Source: an uncultured Holophagaceae bacterium (lineage in GTDB: Bacteria > Acidobacteriota > Holophagae > Holophagales > Holophagaceae). Taken from it: DNA of 32,744 nucleotides. The stretch covers positions 1-32,744 of the forward strand of contig CAIMFT010000057.1 of assembly GCA_903840385.1 (NCBI GenBank). The letters run 5' to 3'. A model generated the notes under the pieces. That model had not been told where the DNA came from. It saw only the letters and a list, made by a program, of their open reading frames with translations, and searched no databases. Positions 18,529 through 27,551 of this stretch are shown in pieces (position 1 is the stretch's first letter; every line of letters starts with the position of its first letter). A program made the position numbers and the translations under genes.

Positions 18529-20258
18529 GCTCCACCGCGGACCGGGACATCGTCGAGCGGGTGCGAGAGGCCACGGACCTCCTCGTCCTTGTGGGCCAGG
18601 CTGTGAAGCTCCGCAAACAGGGGACAGCCCACGTGGGCCTCTGTCCCTTCCACGCCGAGCGCAGCCCCAGCTTCCAGGTGATCCCCGGCCGGAACTTCTA
18701 CCACTGCTTCGGCTGCGGCAAGCACGGCGACGCCTTCACCTGGCTCATGGAGCGGGAGGGCATGACCTTTCCCGAGGCCCTGGAGCAGCTGGCCCGCACT
18801 GCTGGCATCGACCTGCCCCAGCGGCGGGAGCGCCCCGCCGCCGAGGTGGACCTGGAGACCCGAATGCGGTCGGCCCTGGATGCGGCCCAGGCCTGGTACG
18901 AGGTCCAGCTGACCCAGCACGAGGCCGCCCGGACCTACCTGCGGGACCGGGGCTATGAGGGCGCCTTCGTGGCCGAGGTCGGCTTCGGCATGGCCCCGGA
19001 CGGCTGGGAAGGCCTGGTCTCCCACCTCCGCCGCCTGGGCTTCTCCGGAGAGCTGCTGGAGCAGGCGGGCCTGGCCAGCCGCAGCGAGCGGGGCACCCAG
19101 ATCGACTTCCTGCGGAACCGCCTCACCATCCCCATCCACGACGGCCGCGGCCGCCTGGTGGCCTTCGGCGGGCGGATCCTTGGTGAGGGCCAGCCCAAGT
19201 ACCTGAACACCCGGGACACGCCGCTGTTCCACAAGGGCGGCACCCTCTTCGGCCTGCACCGTGCCAAGGGGGCCATGAAGGACGGCGCGCTGGTGGTGGA
19301 GGGCTACTTCGATGTCCTGCAGCTGCACCAGGCCGGGGTCTCCCAGGCCGTGGCGCCCCTGGGCACAGCCCTCACCGAGGAGCACCTGCGGGCCCTGGGC
19401 CGCTTCACCCGCCGGGTGGTGCTCTGCTTCGATGGTGACGCCGCCGGCCGCCGGGCGATGGAGAAGAGCCTCCGCCTGGCCCTGCCCCTGGGCTTCGAGG
19501 TGCGCCTACTGGAGCTGCCCCAGGGCGAGGACCCGGACACCTGGTGCCTGAAGCTGGGCGGCGAGGCCTTCCGGGAGCTGCTCCGCACCGTCCCGGACTG
19601 GACCGCCTTCATGGTGGACCGGGCCCTGGAGGGCAAGGACCTGCGCCGGATCACAGACCGCATGGGAGCCTTCAAGGACCTCCTGGAGTTCCTCCCCTAC
19701 CTGCCCCGCACCACCGAGAGCAGGGACCTCTTTGCCAGCCTGGCCCACCAGCTCCAGGTCCCCCTCCAGGAGCTGGACCGGGCGGTCAAGGGGCGCCGTC
19801 CCTCGGCCCCCAGCGACGAGTCCGAGAACGAGCCGCTGCCGGATGTGAGCGTGGATGATGCCATCCGGTCGCTGCTCCTGCTCGGCGCGGCGGGCCAGTG
19901 GACCGAGATCCAGCAGGTGCCGCCGGCCTGGTGGGAGACCCTGGCCGGAGCGCCCCTGTTGCAGGCCCTGCTGGATGCGGAGGGAGACCCCTCCCGGCTC
20001 CCCCCCCCGGCCACCGCTGCCATCCGCCGCATGGCGGCCCACGACACCCGCCAGGAAGAGGCCGGACGCAGCGCCGAGGCCACCTTCCTGCGCCTGGAGA
20101 TCCGCTATGTGGAGCGGGAGATCCAGGCCAACAACCGCCTGCTGCAGGACCCCCGCACCCTGGTAGACGCTGGCCTCACGGCCCGCATCGAGACCAACCA
20201 GAACGCCCTTCTGGCGCGGCAGCGCGAGCTCAGCCGCCGGCGCCGCACCGGCCGCTGA
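18525..20258 (+). CDS. dnaG: DNA primase
   Basis: Synthesises RNA primers at the replication fork together with the replicative helicase. The 577-residue protein has the N-terminal CHC2 zinc finger (C40, H43, C61, C64 in CPFHAERSPSF and HCFGCGKHGDA). A catalytic Toprim core follows, with VVEGYFDVLQLHQAG (about 257-271) and CFDGDAAGRRAMEKS (about 301-315). A C-terminal helicase-binding region of about 130 residues completes it. The start is ATG 18525, inside the stop of the upstream membrane-protein gene (4-bp overlap); frame-open sequence upstream to 18180 is only overlap with that gene. It is followed by rpoD after 147 bp, the dnaG-rpoD pairing of the macromolecular-synthesis operon. The usual rpsU is absent; an envelope gene set takes its place. 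Confidence 0.96.
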   Translation: MSSTADRDIVERVREATDLLVLVGQAVKLRKQGTAHVGLCPFHAERSPSFQVIPGRNFYHCFGCGKHGDAFTWLMEREGMTFPEALEQLARTAGIDLPQRRERPAAEVDLETRMRSALDAAQAWYEVQLTQHEAARTYLRDRGYEGAFVAEVGFGMAPDGWEGLVSHLRRLGFSGELLEQAGLASRSERGTQIDFLRNRLTIPIHDGRGRLVAFGGRILGEGQPKYLNTRDTPLFHKGGTLFGLHRAKGAMKDGALVVEGYFDVLQLHQAGVSQAVAPLGTALTEEHLRALGRFTRRVVLCFDGDAAGRRAMEKSLRLALPLGFEVRLLELPQGEDPDTWCLKLGGEAFRELLRTVPDWTAFMVDRALEGKDLRRITDRMGAFKDLLEFLPYLPRTTESRDLFASLAHQLQVPLQELDRAVKGRRPSAPSDESENEPLPDVSVDDAIRSLLLLGAAGQWTEIQQVPPAWWETLAGAPLLQALLDAEGDPSRLPPPATAAIRRMAAHDTRQEEAGRSAEATFLRLEIRYVEREIQANNRLLQDPRTLVDAGLTARIETNQNALLARQRELSRRRRTGR

Positions 20259-20269
20259 AGACCGGACCC

Positions 20270-20297
20270 TTGCCGGATCAGCGGGACCCCTTATACT
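20270..20297 (+). promoter_or_regulatory. Likely sigma-70 promoter for rpoD
   Basis: TTGCCG (20270-20275) and TATACT (20292-20297) are separated by 16 bp, a good match to -35/-10 spacing. They lie just after the dnaG stop and about 108 bp before the rpoD start. In an otherwise very GC-rich region this AT-rich hexamer stands out. It would let rpoD be expressed separately from the upstream run. Confidence 0.6.
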
Positions 20298-20308
20298 GAA
20301 GGGTCCGC
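20281..20308. promoter_or_regulatory. Inverted repeat surrounding the rpoD -10 element
   Basis: The left arm (20281-20292) and right arm (20299-20308, AAGGGTCCGC) pair with two single-base bulges around ATACTG, so the -10 hexamer sits at the apex of a dyad. It could be an operator for a dimeric regulator. As RNA from upstream it could form a hairpin that reduces read-through from dnaG. Confidence 0.45.
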
Positions 20309-20405
20309 TTTCGGCCGGTACAGTGGTCGGATTCTGCCCTTCCTTCGGCCGACGGCTCTTCCCGCCCTTGCCGTTCCGATGCCCGCACTGCTCTTTGAGG
20401 TACGA

Positions 20406-22130
20406 ATGGTTCTGACGCCCCCCCGCGACAACTACTACCCCTTGACCAAGGCCCTGATTTCGATCGGAAGGAAGAAAGGCTTCCTGCTGGTCGACCAGCT
20501 GAACGATTTCCTTCCCTCCAGCGCTTCCAACCCCGCCGACCTCGAGCTGGTCATGGCGATGTTTGCCCGCCTCGCGGTGGGCATTGGGGCGACTGCGGAA
20601 GAGGCCCAGGCTGCGCGGGAGGCCATCGAGCCCGAGTTTGTCGTGGTGGAAGTCGGCCCCAAGTCCGACAAGGATGGGGAAGTCGAGATCGACAGCCCTG
20701 ACAGTGACAAGTTCAACGATCCCGTCCGCATGTACCTCAAGGAGATGGGCACCGTGCCCCTCCTCAAGCGCGAGGACGAAGTCGAGATCGCCAAGCGCAT
20801 CGAAGTGGGTGTGCGCAGTGTGATGCGGGCTCTGAGCCGGTCGCGCCTGGCCGCCAGCCTCCTCATCGACATCGGCCGGATGCTCAAGGAGAACCCGGGC
20901 AAGATCCGCGAGGTGGTAGGCCTCAGTGACGAGGTGGATGACGACGAGGATGCCGAGAGCACCTCCGCCACCCAGCACGTGCACCACCAGTTCGAGAAGC
21001 TGCTGGTCTTCGATCAGGCCCTCCAGGACCTGCTCAACGTCAAGGTGCAGGTGGACGCCGGCACCAAGACCCTGCCCAAGCGCCGGAAGCTGGACCGGGA
21101 GATCCTCCATGCCCGCGCCCGCCTCTCCCGGCAGATCCGCAAGCTGGGGCTGAACAGCCTGGCCGTCACCCGCCTCATCGACAAGATCACCCACCAGCAC
21201 GGCCAGGTCCTGGCCGGCGAGCGCAAGGTCCGGGAGCTCCGGGACCGCATCAAGAACCCCGCCTTTGCCAAGGTGAAGGAGAAGTACAAGGAGGAACTGG
21301 CCCACATCGAGAAGACGCTGGCCGAGTTCTTCATCAAGTACGAGACCACCAGCGAGCTCTTCCACAAGGACTTCAATGGCCTGAAGGGTGCCGAGAGCAT
21401 CAGCCGGGGCGCGAAGGCCGAGCTCATCGAAGCCAACCTCCGCCTGGTGGTCAGCATCGCCAAGCGCTACACCAACCGTGGCCTCCAGTTCCTGGACCTC
21501 ATCCAGGAAGGCAACATCGGGCTCATGAAGGCCGTGGACAAGTTCGAGTACAGCCGCGGCTTCAAGTTCTCCACCTATGCCACCTGGTGGATCCGGCAGG
21601 CCATCACCCGCGCCATTGCGGACCAGGCCCGCACCATCCGCATTCCTGTCCACATGATCGAGACCATCAACAAGCTCATCCGCACCCAGCGTGAGCTGGT
21701 CCAGAAGCTGGGCCGGGAACCCTCCAGCGAAGAGATCGCCAACGCCATGGACATGCCTGTCGGGAAGGTCCGCAAGGTCATGAAGATCGCCCAGGAGCCC
21801 ATCTCCCTGGAGACGCCCATTGGCGAGGAGGAGGACTCCCATCTGGGGGACTTCATCGAGGACAAGACCGTGGTCTCCCCCGTGGAGCAGGTCGTCCAGC
21901 AGCGCCTCAAGGAGACTGTCCGCAACGTCCTCAACACGCTCAGCGAGCGGGAAGAGCGCGTCCTCCGCATGCGCTTCGGTGTGGGCGATGACGGCTCCGA
22001 GCACACGCTGGAGGAGGTCGGCAGCGAGTTCGCCGTCACCCGCGAGCGCATCCGGCAGATCGAGTCCAAGGCCCTGCGTAAGATTCGCCACCCGAGGTAC
22101 TCGAAGACCCTAAAGGCCTTCCTGGGCTAA
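20406..22130 (+). CDS. rpoD: RNA polymerase primary sigma factor (sigma-70/RpoD)
   Basis: The housekeeping sigma factor, 574 residues. It contains an N-terminal region 1.1-like domain (about 1-80, [23 protein letters not shown]), region 1.2 ([16 protein letters not shown], about 108-123), a non-conserved insertion rich in acidic residues, and region 2 ([20 protein letters not shown] through [14 protein letters not shown], about 342-405). Region 3 follows, and region 4 ends in a helix-turn-helix ([20 protein letters not shown], about 534-553). ATG 20406 is chosen because GAGG lies 5 nt upstream and the family N-terminus fits; an in-frame ATG at 20379 would add nine residues. The gene follows dnaG and ends before a strong hairpin terminator. 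Confidence 0.97.
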   Translation: MVLTPPRDNYYPLTKALISIGRKKGFLLVDQLNDFLPSSASNPADLELVMAMFARLAVGIGATAEEAQAAREAIEPEFVVVEVGPKSDKDGEVEIDSPDSDKFNDPVRMYLKEMGTVPLLKREDEVEIAKRIEVGVRSVMRALSRSRLAASLLIDIGRMLKENPGKIREVVGLSDEVDDDEDAESTSATQHVHHQFEKLLVFDQALQDLLNVKVQVDAGTKTLPKRRKLDREILHARARLSRQIRKLGLNSLAVTRLIDKITHQHGQVLAGERKVRELRDRIKNPAFAKVKEKYKEELAHIEKTLAEFFIKYETTSELFHKDFNGLKGAESISRGAKAELIEANLRLVVSIAKRYTNRGLQFLDLIQEGNIGLMKAVDKFEYSRGFKFSTYATWWIRQAITRAIADQARTIRIPVHMIETINKLIRTQRELVQKLGREPSSEEIANAMDMPVGKVRKVMKIAQEPISLETPIGEEEDSHLGDFIEDKTVVSPVEQVVQQRLKETVRNVLNTLSEREERVLRMRFGVGDDGSEHTLEEVGSEFAVTRERIRQIESKALRKIRHPRYSKTLKAFLG

Positions 22131-22144
22131 GCGCACTTTCCCAC

Positions 22145-22182
22145 GACCTAAAAAGCCCCGCCCCCGCGGGGCTTTTTAGGTC
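22145..22182 (+). terminator. Strong intrinsic terminator after rpoD
   Basis: A perfect 17-bp stem (22145-22161 with 22166-22182) with a 4-nt C loop. The stem runs from GACCTAAAAA through GCCCCGC to its complement, with A5 on the left and T5 on the right flanking the GC core. It could act from both strands. It lies 14 bp after the rpoD stop and 32 bp before the kinase start. Confidence 0.92.
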
Positions 22183-22214
22183 ATTCTTGGGTCATTGTTT
22201 CGGAGCGACTGACG

Positions 22215-23186
22215 GTGCTTTCCAAGGACCAGACCCTGGGCAAATACCAGATCCTGGATCGCCTCGGTTCAGGGGGTTTCGGGGCTGTTTACCTGGCCCT
22301 GGACACCTGGGTGAACCGCAAGGTGGCCCTGAAGGTTCCCCACCAGCAGCAGGACGAGATCGTTGACCTGCTGAAGGAACCCCGGATCATGGCGGGCCTG
22401 AAGCACCCCAACATCGTCGAGCTGATCACCGTCGAGCGGAAGAACGGCATCTTCTTCATGGTGCTGGAATACGTCGAGGGGGAGAGCCTAGACCGCCTGA
22501 TCCGCCGGGACCGCACCGTCCCCCCCACCCGGGCCCTGGAGATCGGCCTGGACGTGTGCAGCGCCATGGCCTTCGCCCACGGCCACCAGGTCCTGCACCG
22601 GGACCTCCGGCCCGCCAACATCCTGGTGAACCGCGAGGGCGTCGCCAAGGTCACGGACTTCGGCACCTCCCGGGTGCTGGAGATGCAGCACGTGCCCTTT
22701 GCCCCCACCCGCATCGGCTCCCCGCCCTACATGGCCCCCGAGCACTTCCGCGGGCGGGCGGTCTTCCAGTCGGATCTCTGGTCCCTGGGCATCACCCTCT
22801 ACGAGATGCTCACAGGCACGGTGCCCTTCTATGACGCCGACCCCCTCAAGATCGCCCAGGCCTTCACCACCCAGCAGATCCTCGCCCCCCACCTGCGCAA
22901 CCCAGTGGTGCCCAAGGCCTTCTCCGAAGTGGTCATGAAGGCCCTGGCCATCAACCTCGGCGAGCGTCACCTCAGCGCCCAGGCCTTCCTGGAGGCCCTG
23001 CGTCGCCTCAAGGAGAATGTGGCCCGGGAGACCCGCCCCCTCGGCACTGCCGTGATGCCCTCCTCCTCGGGACCCCACACGTCCTACCGCGCGGGCCCCG
23101 GCACCCAGGCCCGACTTTGCCGCTTCTGCTACCGGCAGCTGCCGCGCATGGCGATGCTCTGCCCCAACTGCGGGGAAAAGAACTGA
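22215..23186 (+). CDS. Cytosolic Ser/Thr protein kinase with C-terminal zinc ribbon
   Basis: A 323-residue Hanks-type kinase without a membrane segment. Motifs in order: glycine loop GSGGFGAVY (18-26), K40 in VALKV, an acidic alpha-C region, catalytic HRDLRPANIL (128-137, D130), DFG (148-150), APE (174-176) and SDLWSLGITLYEMLTG. The usual lysine of HRDLKPxN is arginine here (R132). A linker (about 270-300) leads to a four-cysteine ribbon, C302-x2-C305 and C316-x2-C319, at the extreme C-terminus, which may bind a partner or sense metal/redox state. It starts with GTG with CGGAG upstream, only 32 bp after the rpoD terminator. Its stop overlaps the next start (TGATG), tying it to TamB. Confidence 0.92.
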   Translation: MLSKDQTLGKYQILDRLGSGGFGAVYLALDTWVNRKVALKVPHQQQDEIVDLLKEPRIMAGLKHPNIVELITVERKNGIFFMVLEYVEGESLDRLIRRDRTVPPTRALEIGLDVCSAMAFAHGHQVLHRDLRPANILVNREGVAKVTDFGTSRVLEMQHVPFAPTRIGSPPYMAPEHFRGRAVFQSDLWSLGITLYEMLTGTVPFYDADPLKIAQAFTTQQILAPHLRNPVVPKAFSEVVMKALAINLGERHLSAQAFLEALRRLKENVARETRPLGTAVMPSSSGPHTSYRAGPGTQARLCRFCYRQLPRMAMLCPNCGEKN

Positions 23187-26100
23187 TGGTCTGGCACCCG
23201 ACCAAGGACGCAGTGCTGCGGCTTTGGGGCCGCCGCTGGGTCCGCCGGGTGTCCTACTGTGTGGTGGCCGGCGCCACCGCCTTGACCGTGGGGCCCTGGC
23301 TGGCCACCCGGCCGATGGTCCTGCAGTGGGTGGTGGGCCGCCTGGACACCCTGGTCCAGCGGGAGACCGGCCTGACCCTGGCCATCTCCGGCGTGGAGCT
23401 CCACCCGGCCCTGGGCCGCCTGGTGCTCCATGGCGTCCGCCTCGGCGGGGACCTGCTCACCGTGGACCGCATCGAGGTCCAGGCCGACCCCTGGGGCCTG
23501 CTGCGCCCCACCCGAAGGATTCACGCCCTCCGCCTGGAGCACCCCCACCTGCGCCTGACGGAGGCGGGCCTTGCGGCCATCCACCTGCGGGAGCGGCCAC
23601 CTCGTACCCAGCCCCTGCCCCAGGTTGTCCTGGAGCTGATCAGCCTCACCGGCGGCGAAGTCGTGATTCCCGTGCCCCTCCGGGGCATCCCTGCCCTGCA
23701 GTTCCAGTTCGATGTGAAGGCCACCGGCTCCACCCCCAACCAGGTGCGCCTGGACCTGGCGGGGGCCCAGCTCTCCGTGCAGGGTCCCGCCGGCTGGGAG
23801 AAGGGACGCCTGGACCTCAATGGGGACGTGTCCGAGGCCGAAGTGCTGGTGCGGGAGGCCTACCTCCGCCTGGGCGAGAGCCAGGTGCGCCTCAGCGGCC
23901 GCTACGCCCCCGGCACACCCGCCGATCCCCACCGCCTGGAGGGCCGCCTGGCCGGGGTCCTGGAGGTGGCACAGGGCCTGCGCTGGGCCGGCCTCTCCCA
24001 GCCCCCGGCCTCGGGCAGCCTGGACCTCACCGCCACCGTGCAGGGCTCCCTGCGCAGCCCCACCTGGACCTTCACCGCCGAGGGCCAGGACCTGCGCCCC
24101 GCCCGGAGCGGCTTTGCGCCGGGGGAACTGGAGCTCCGCGCCAGCGGAACCCTCCGCCAGGCCCGCCTGGAGCGCGTGGTCTGGTCCTCGCCTCAGGGGC
24201 TGCTGGAAGCCCAGGGGGAGTGGGCCCGGGACACTGGCCTGCGGGCCACCCTGGACGGCACGGACCTGGACCTGGAGGCGGCGGGCCGGGCCCTGCGGCT
24301 GCCGGAGCTCCAGGGCGTGCGAGCCAGCCTGCAGGCCCAGCTCCAGAGCCCCCTCCCAGTGGCCATGAATCGCTGGAGCGGGCACTTCGGCGGCACCCTG
24401 CGCCAGGGGGACCGGGAGGCAGGCGCCTTCGAGGCTACCCTGGCCGACGGTCGGGCCGTCCTGGAGCACCTCCGCCTGGACCTGAAGGACCTCCAGCTCG
24501 AAGGCAAGGGGGAGGGCCTCCTGGATCGCGGGGGCCTCCTGCATGCTGAAGGCGAAGGTCGGGCCCAGGTCGGTGCGGGCCAGGTGGCCCGGGCCCTGGT
24601 GGCCTGGGGCCTGGTCCCCTTGGACATGGATGGCCAGGCCAAGGCCCAGGCCAAGGCCCGCTGGACCCGAGCGGCAGGCCTTGACCTGGAGGGCCGGATC
24701 GATGTCACCAGACCCCGCTGGCATGGCGCCACCGCCGACAGCCTCGGAGGCCGGGTGGAGCTCCGCGGGTCTGACCTGTGGATCAAGGCCCTGGACCTCC
24801 GCAAGGGCGATGGCCACGCCGAGGGGGACCTCTGGCTGACCTGGGCCACCCCGCCACCGGGCCAGCCGCAGACCGACATGTGCTTCAGCGCCTTCCGCCT
24901 GCCCCTGGCCGAGGGCCTCCAGGCCGTCCCCCTCCAGGATGCGGAGGGGAAGAAGCTCCCCCTGGACGGACTGGCCAGCGGCTGGGTTCGGATGGAGGGG
25001 CCCTTCCGCCAGCTGCGCTTGACAGGAAATGCTCAAGTCGAATCAGCTGAAGTTTACGGATTAAGAGTTCCAGTGGTCTCATCGGACTTCAGCCTGGACC
25101 TGGAGACCCTGCGCCTGGGCCTCACTGACCTCCGGGTGGCTGAGCGGCGGGAGCTGCTGGGCTATGGGGACACTCCCCCGGAAGGAGCCCTTGCCCTCAG
25201 CGGGAAGGCTCAGATGGACTTCGACCGCTGGACCTGGTGGGTGGACCTGGGTGGGCGGCTGGACACCCACCCGCTGGCCCTCCCAGGTCCCCGCTTCCAG
25301 GCCCAGGTGGAGGCCCGCCTGCTGGGTCCCATCACGGCTCCCTTCGGCACCCTGGGCCTGCCCCAGGGCCGGGTCAGCTTCAGCCGGGGCCGGCTCTTCT
25401 TTGCCGAGCGGAGCGTGGACAGCCTCCAGGGCCAGGTCCGCCTGGAGCGGGGTCTGCTGGAGGGCAGCCTGGCGGTGACAGGGCAGGCCCGCCCCCTCCT
25501 TGGCTTCAAGGTCGCCCAGACTGGCCTGGATCTGGTGGGCAGCCTGGACCTCCTGCTATCGCCGGAGAGTGCGGACACAGGCACCCTCGCCAGTAGCCTC
25601 ACCGGGGATCTCCTGGAGGATCTCAGCCTGCGGGCCACCGCCACCGGGCGCTGGCAGCCCGGCCAGGACCTGGCCTGGCGCGGCTCCGTGGACGGCCTCT
25701 CGGCCCGCTTCAAGGCCTTTGAGCTGCACCAGGTGGGTGCCTCAGCCCTGGCTGGGGATACCCAGGGCGCTGGGGTGGACCTCTCCCTGGAGGGCGGCGG
25801 CCGCTCCTCCGCTGACGCCGGCACCAGCCAGGCCGCCCAGCTCCACCTCTCGGGCACCGTGCCCTTCACCGCCGATGGCCCCATGGCCCTCCAGGCCCGG
25901 GGGGCAGCGGACCTGGGCCACCTGAAGGCCATCCTGGACCGGGTCATGGAGGTGGACGAGTACAGCCTCCTCTCGGACTTGCGCGTGGCCGGCACCAGCC
26001 GCTTTGACCTGCTGGCCCACGGCACCTACCGCGCCCCGCTCCTGGACGGCACTCTGGGCCTGGAAAAGGGGCAGACTCGGCTCCGGGGCTATCAGGGGGT

Positions 26101-27274
26101 GGAGGACCTCCGGGGTGAGGTGGTCCTCAAGGACCGCACCATCACCCTGCCCGCCAGCAGTCCCCTCCGGGGCACCATGGCCCACGGCGACCTCCGCCTC
26201 ACAGGCAGCACCAACTGGCAGCCCGGCGGCCTGGACCGCTATGCGCTGGAGGCCACCCTGGTCAACTTCCAGCTGCGCGACCTGCCGGAGGGCCTGGACC
26301 TCCAGGGCACCCTGCGGGCCAGCCTGGAGGGGGGCGAGGATGGGGGCCTCCTCAAGGGGACCCTGCGGGCCGACCGCCTGCACTACCAGACCGAGGTGAA
26401 GCTCACGGACCTCATCCTCCGCAGTGCCCTCAGCGACACCAGCAGCCTGCTGGGCCTGGACCTGGATGATCCCCTGGACCGCATCCGCCTGGACCTGGAC
26501 CTGGAGCTGCGCACCCCTTGGAGCTTCGACACCAACCTCCTGAAGCTGGAGGGCCGCACGGAGGGTCCCTTCCAGGTGCTGGGGACCCTGGCCCACCCGG
26601 TCCCCAAGGGGAAGCTGGTGTTCCAGCCCGGGGGCCGGCTGACCAACATCTTCCCCGCCGGGGACATGGTGGTGGACCGGGGCTCCCTGGCCTTCTCCGA
26701 GGCCCGGGCCCTGGACCCCATGATCTCCCTCCAGGGCAGCGTCAGCTCCATCCCGGGCTACACCGTCAACCTGGACATCCGCGGCACCCTCAGCAATCTG
26801 GCCATCGTGCCCAGCTCCATCCCCAGCCTGCGCCAGGACGAGATCGTGGCCATCCTCATCAACCCCGGCAACGTGGCCAACGTCGGCACCGCCGGTGCCA
26901 CCTCCGGCGCCACCCAGGGCGCCATCACCTCCGGCTTGGCTGGGGCAGGCTCGGGCCTGCTGTCCACCCTGGCCTTTGCCCCCTTCCAGGAGCAGCTGCG
27001 GCGCACCCTGGGTCTGGATCGGGTCAATGTGGCCGTGCGCACCACGACCCTGGGGACCTCTGAGACCGAGCTGACCCTCGGCAAGAGCCTCAGCCTCCTG
27101 GGCCAGCGCAGTGCCTTCGTCCTCTCCCACAAGAAGAGCGGGGAGCTGACGATCACCTCCGGCCAGGTGGAGTGGCGCTTCGGCGACTTCATCCTGCAGC
27201 TGGGTGCCAGCAAGGGTGGCAGCTCTGGCCTGGGCCTGTCCGGGGATGTGCGCCACACCTGGAGCCCCAAATAA
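23186..27274 (+). CDS. tamB: Translocation and assembly module protein TamB
   Basis: A large periplasm-spanning protein of the TamB/AsmA-like group that helps move lipids or outer-membrane proteins to the outer membrane. It has 1362 residues: an N-terminal membrane anchor (about 18-42), then a long run of beta-strand repeats (LDLTATVQG, LRLDLKDLQLEGKG and similar), which form the hydrophobic groove in this family. The conserved C-terminal domain (DUF490) has SIPSLRQDEIVAIL, LRRTLGLDRVNVAV, ETELTLGKSLS and a final VEWRFGDFILQLGAS. ATG 23186 shares its A with the kinase stop TGA, so the two are coupled. No TamA/BamA gene is next to it. A 63-bp patch at 25019-25081 has codon use unlike the rest of the gene. 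Confidence 0.9.
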   Translation: MVWHPTKDAVLRLWGRRWVRRVSYCVVAGATALTVGPWLATRPMVLQWVVGRLDTLVQRETGLTLAISGVELHPALGRLVLHGVRLGGDLLTVDRIEVQADPWGLLRPTRRIHALRLEHPHLRLTEAGLAAIHLRERPPRTQPLPQVVLELISLTGGEVVIPVPLRGIPALQFQFDVKATGSTPNQVRLDLAGAQLSVQGPAGWEKGRLDLNGDVSEAEVLVREAYLRLGESQVRLSGRYAPGTPADPHRLEGRLAGVLEVAQGLRWAGLSQPPASGSLDLTATVQGSLRSPTWTFTAEGQDLRPARSGFAPGELELRASGTLRQARLERVVWSSPQGLLEAQGEWARDTGLRATLDGTDLDLEAAGRALRLPELQGVRASLQAQLQSPLPVAMNRWSGHFGGTLRQGDREAGAFEATLADGRAVLEHLRLDLKDLQLEGKGEGLLDRGGLLHAEGEGRAQVGAGQVARALVAWGLVPLDMDGQAKAQAKARWTRAAGLDLEGRIDVTRPRWHGATADSLGGRVELRGSDLWIKALDLRKGDGHAEGDLWLTWATPPPGQPQTDMCFSAFRLPLAEGLQAVPLQDAEGKKLPLDGLASGWVRMEGPFRQLRLTGNAQVESAEVYGLRVPVVSSDFSLDLETLRLGLTDLRVAERRELLGYGDTPPEGALALSGKAQMDFDRWTWWVDLGGRLDTHPLALPGPRFQAQVEARLLGPITAPFGTLGLPQGRVSFSRGRLFFAERSVDSLQGQVRLERGLLEGSLAVTGQARPLLGFKVAQTGLDLVGSLDLLLSPESADTGTLASSLTGDLLEDLSLRATATGRWQPGQDLAWRGSVDGLSARFKAFELHQVGASALAGDTQGAGVDLSLEGGGRSSADAGTSQAAQLHLSGTVPFTADGPMALQARGAADLGHLKAILDRVMEVDEYSLLSDLRVAGTSRFDLLAHGTYRAPLLDGTLGLEKGQTRLRGYQGVEDLRGEVVLKDRTITLPASSPLRGTMAHGDLRLTGSTNWQPGGLDRYALEATLVNFQLRDLPEGLDLQGTLRASLEGGEDGGLLKGTLRADRLHYQTEVKLTDLILRSALSDTSSLLGLDLDDPLDRIRLDLDLELRTPWSFDTNLLKLEGRTEGPFQVLGTLAHPVPKGKLVFQPGGRLTNIFPAGDMVVDRGSLAFSEARALDPMISLQGSVSSIPGYTVNLDIRGTLSNLAIVPSSIPSLRQDEIVAILINPGNVANVGTAGATSGATQGAITSGLAGAGSGLLSTLAFAPFQEQLRRTLGLDRVNVAVRTTTLGTSETELTLGKSLSLLGQRSAFVLSHKKSGELTITSGQVEWRFGDFILQLGASKGGSSGLGLSGDVRHTWSPK

Positions 27275-27302
27275 GCACCTCGGGCATGGAATGGAGACTC
27301 GC

Positions 27303-27524
27303 ATGATCACAGTGAAGTGCTTTGCCCGCTACCGGCCGCTGCTGGGCTTCGACGAGCTGTCCTTGCCGCTGGTACCCACCCTCGGAGACCTGCTGGCAGA
27401 GGCGCGCTTTGTCGCCCTGCCCCCGGATGCCCTCCTGGCCGTGAACCAGACCTTCGCCGACCGCAGCGCTGCCCTCGCCGACGGCGACGAAGTAGCCCTC
27501 ATGCCCCCCGTATCAGGCGGGTGA
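27303..27524 (+). CDS. moaD: MoaD/ThiS-family sulfur carrier protein
   Basis: A 73-residue ubiquitin-like small protein ending in the double glycine PPVSGG, which is adenylated and turned into a thiocarboxylate to deliver sulfur. The N-terminus ITVKCFARYRPLLGFDEL and the middle LLAVNQTF...LADGDEVALMPPVSGG fit the small subunit of molybdopterin synthase better than ThiS. ATG 27303 has GGAG 6 nt upstream, 28 bp after the tamB stop. No moaE, moeB, moaA or other cofactor gene is adjacent, so its partner must be encoded elsewhere. It is convergent with dnaX across an inverted repeat. Confidence 0.88.
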   Translation: MITVKCFARYRPLLGFDELSLPLVPTLGDLLAEARFVALPPDALLAVNQTFADRSAALADGDEVALMPPVSGG

Positions 27525-27551
27525 GCCGAACGGGCATTTAGAAAGGCAACT

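Noticed and set aside
19506..22091. An 861-codon minus-strand frame spanning dnaG and rpoD
   Set aside because: It crosses the intergenic promoter and lies opposite two highly conserved genes; its length reflects the scarcity of stop codons at high GC.
25742..27310. A 522-codon minus-strand frame opposite tamB
   Set aside because: It has antisense composition only. The plus strand carries the conserved TamB C-terminal domain.
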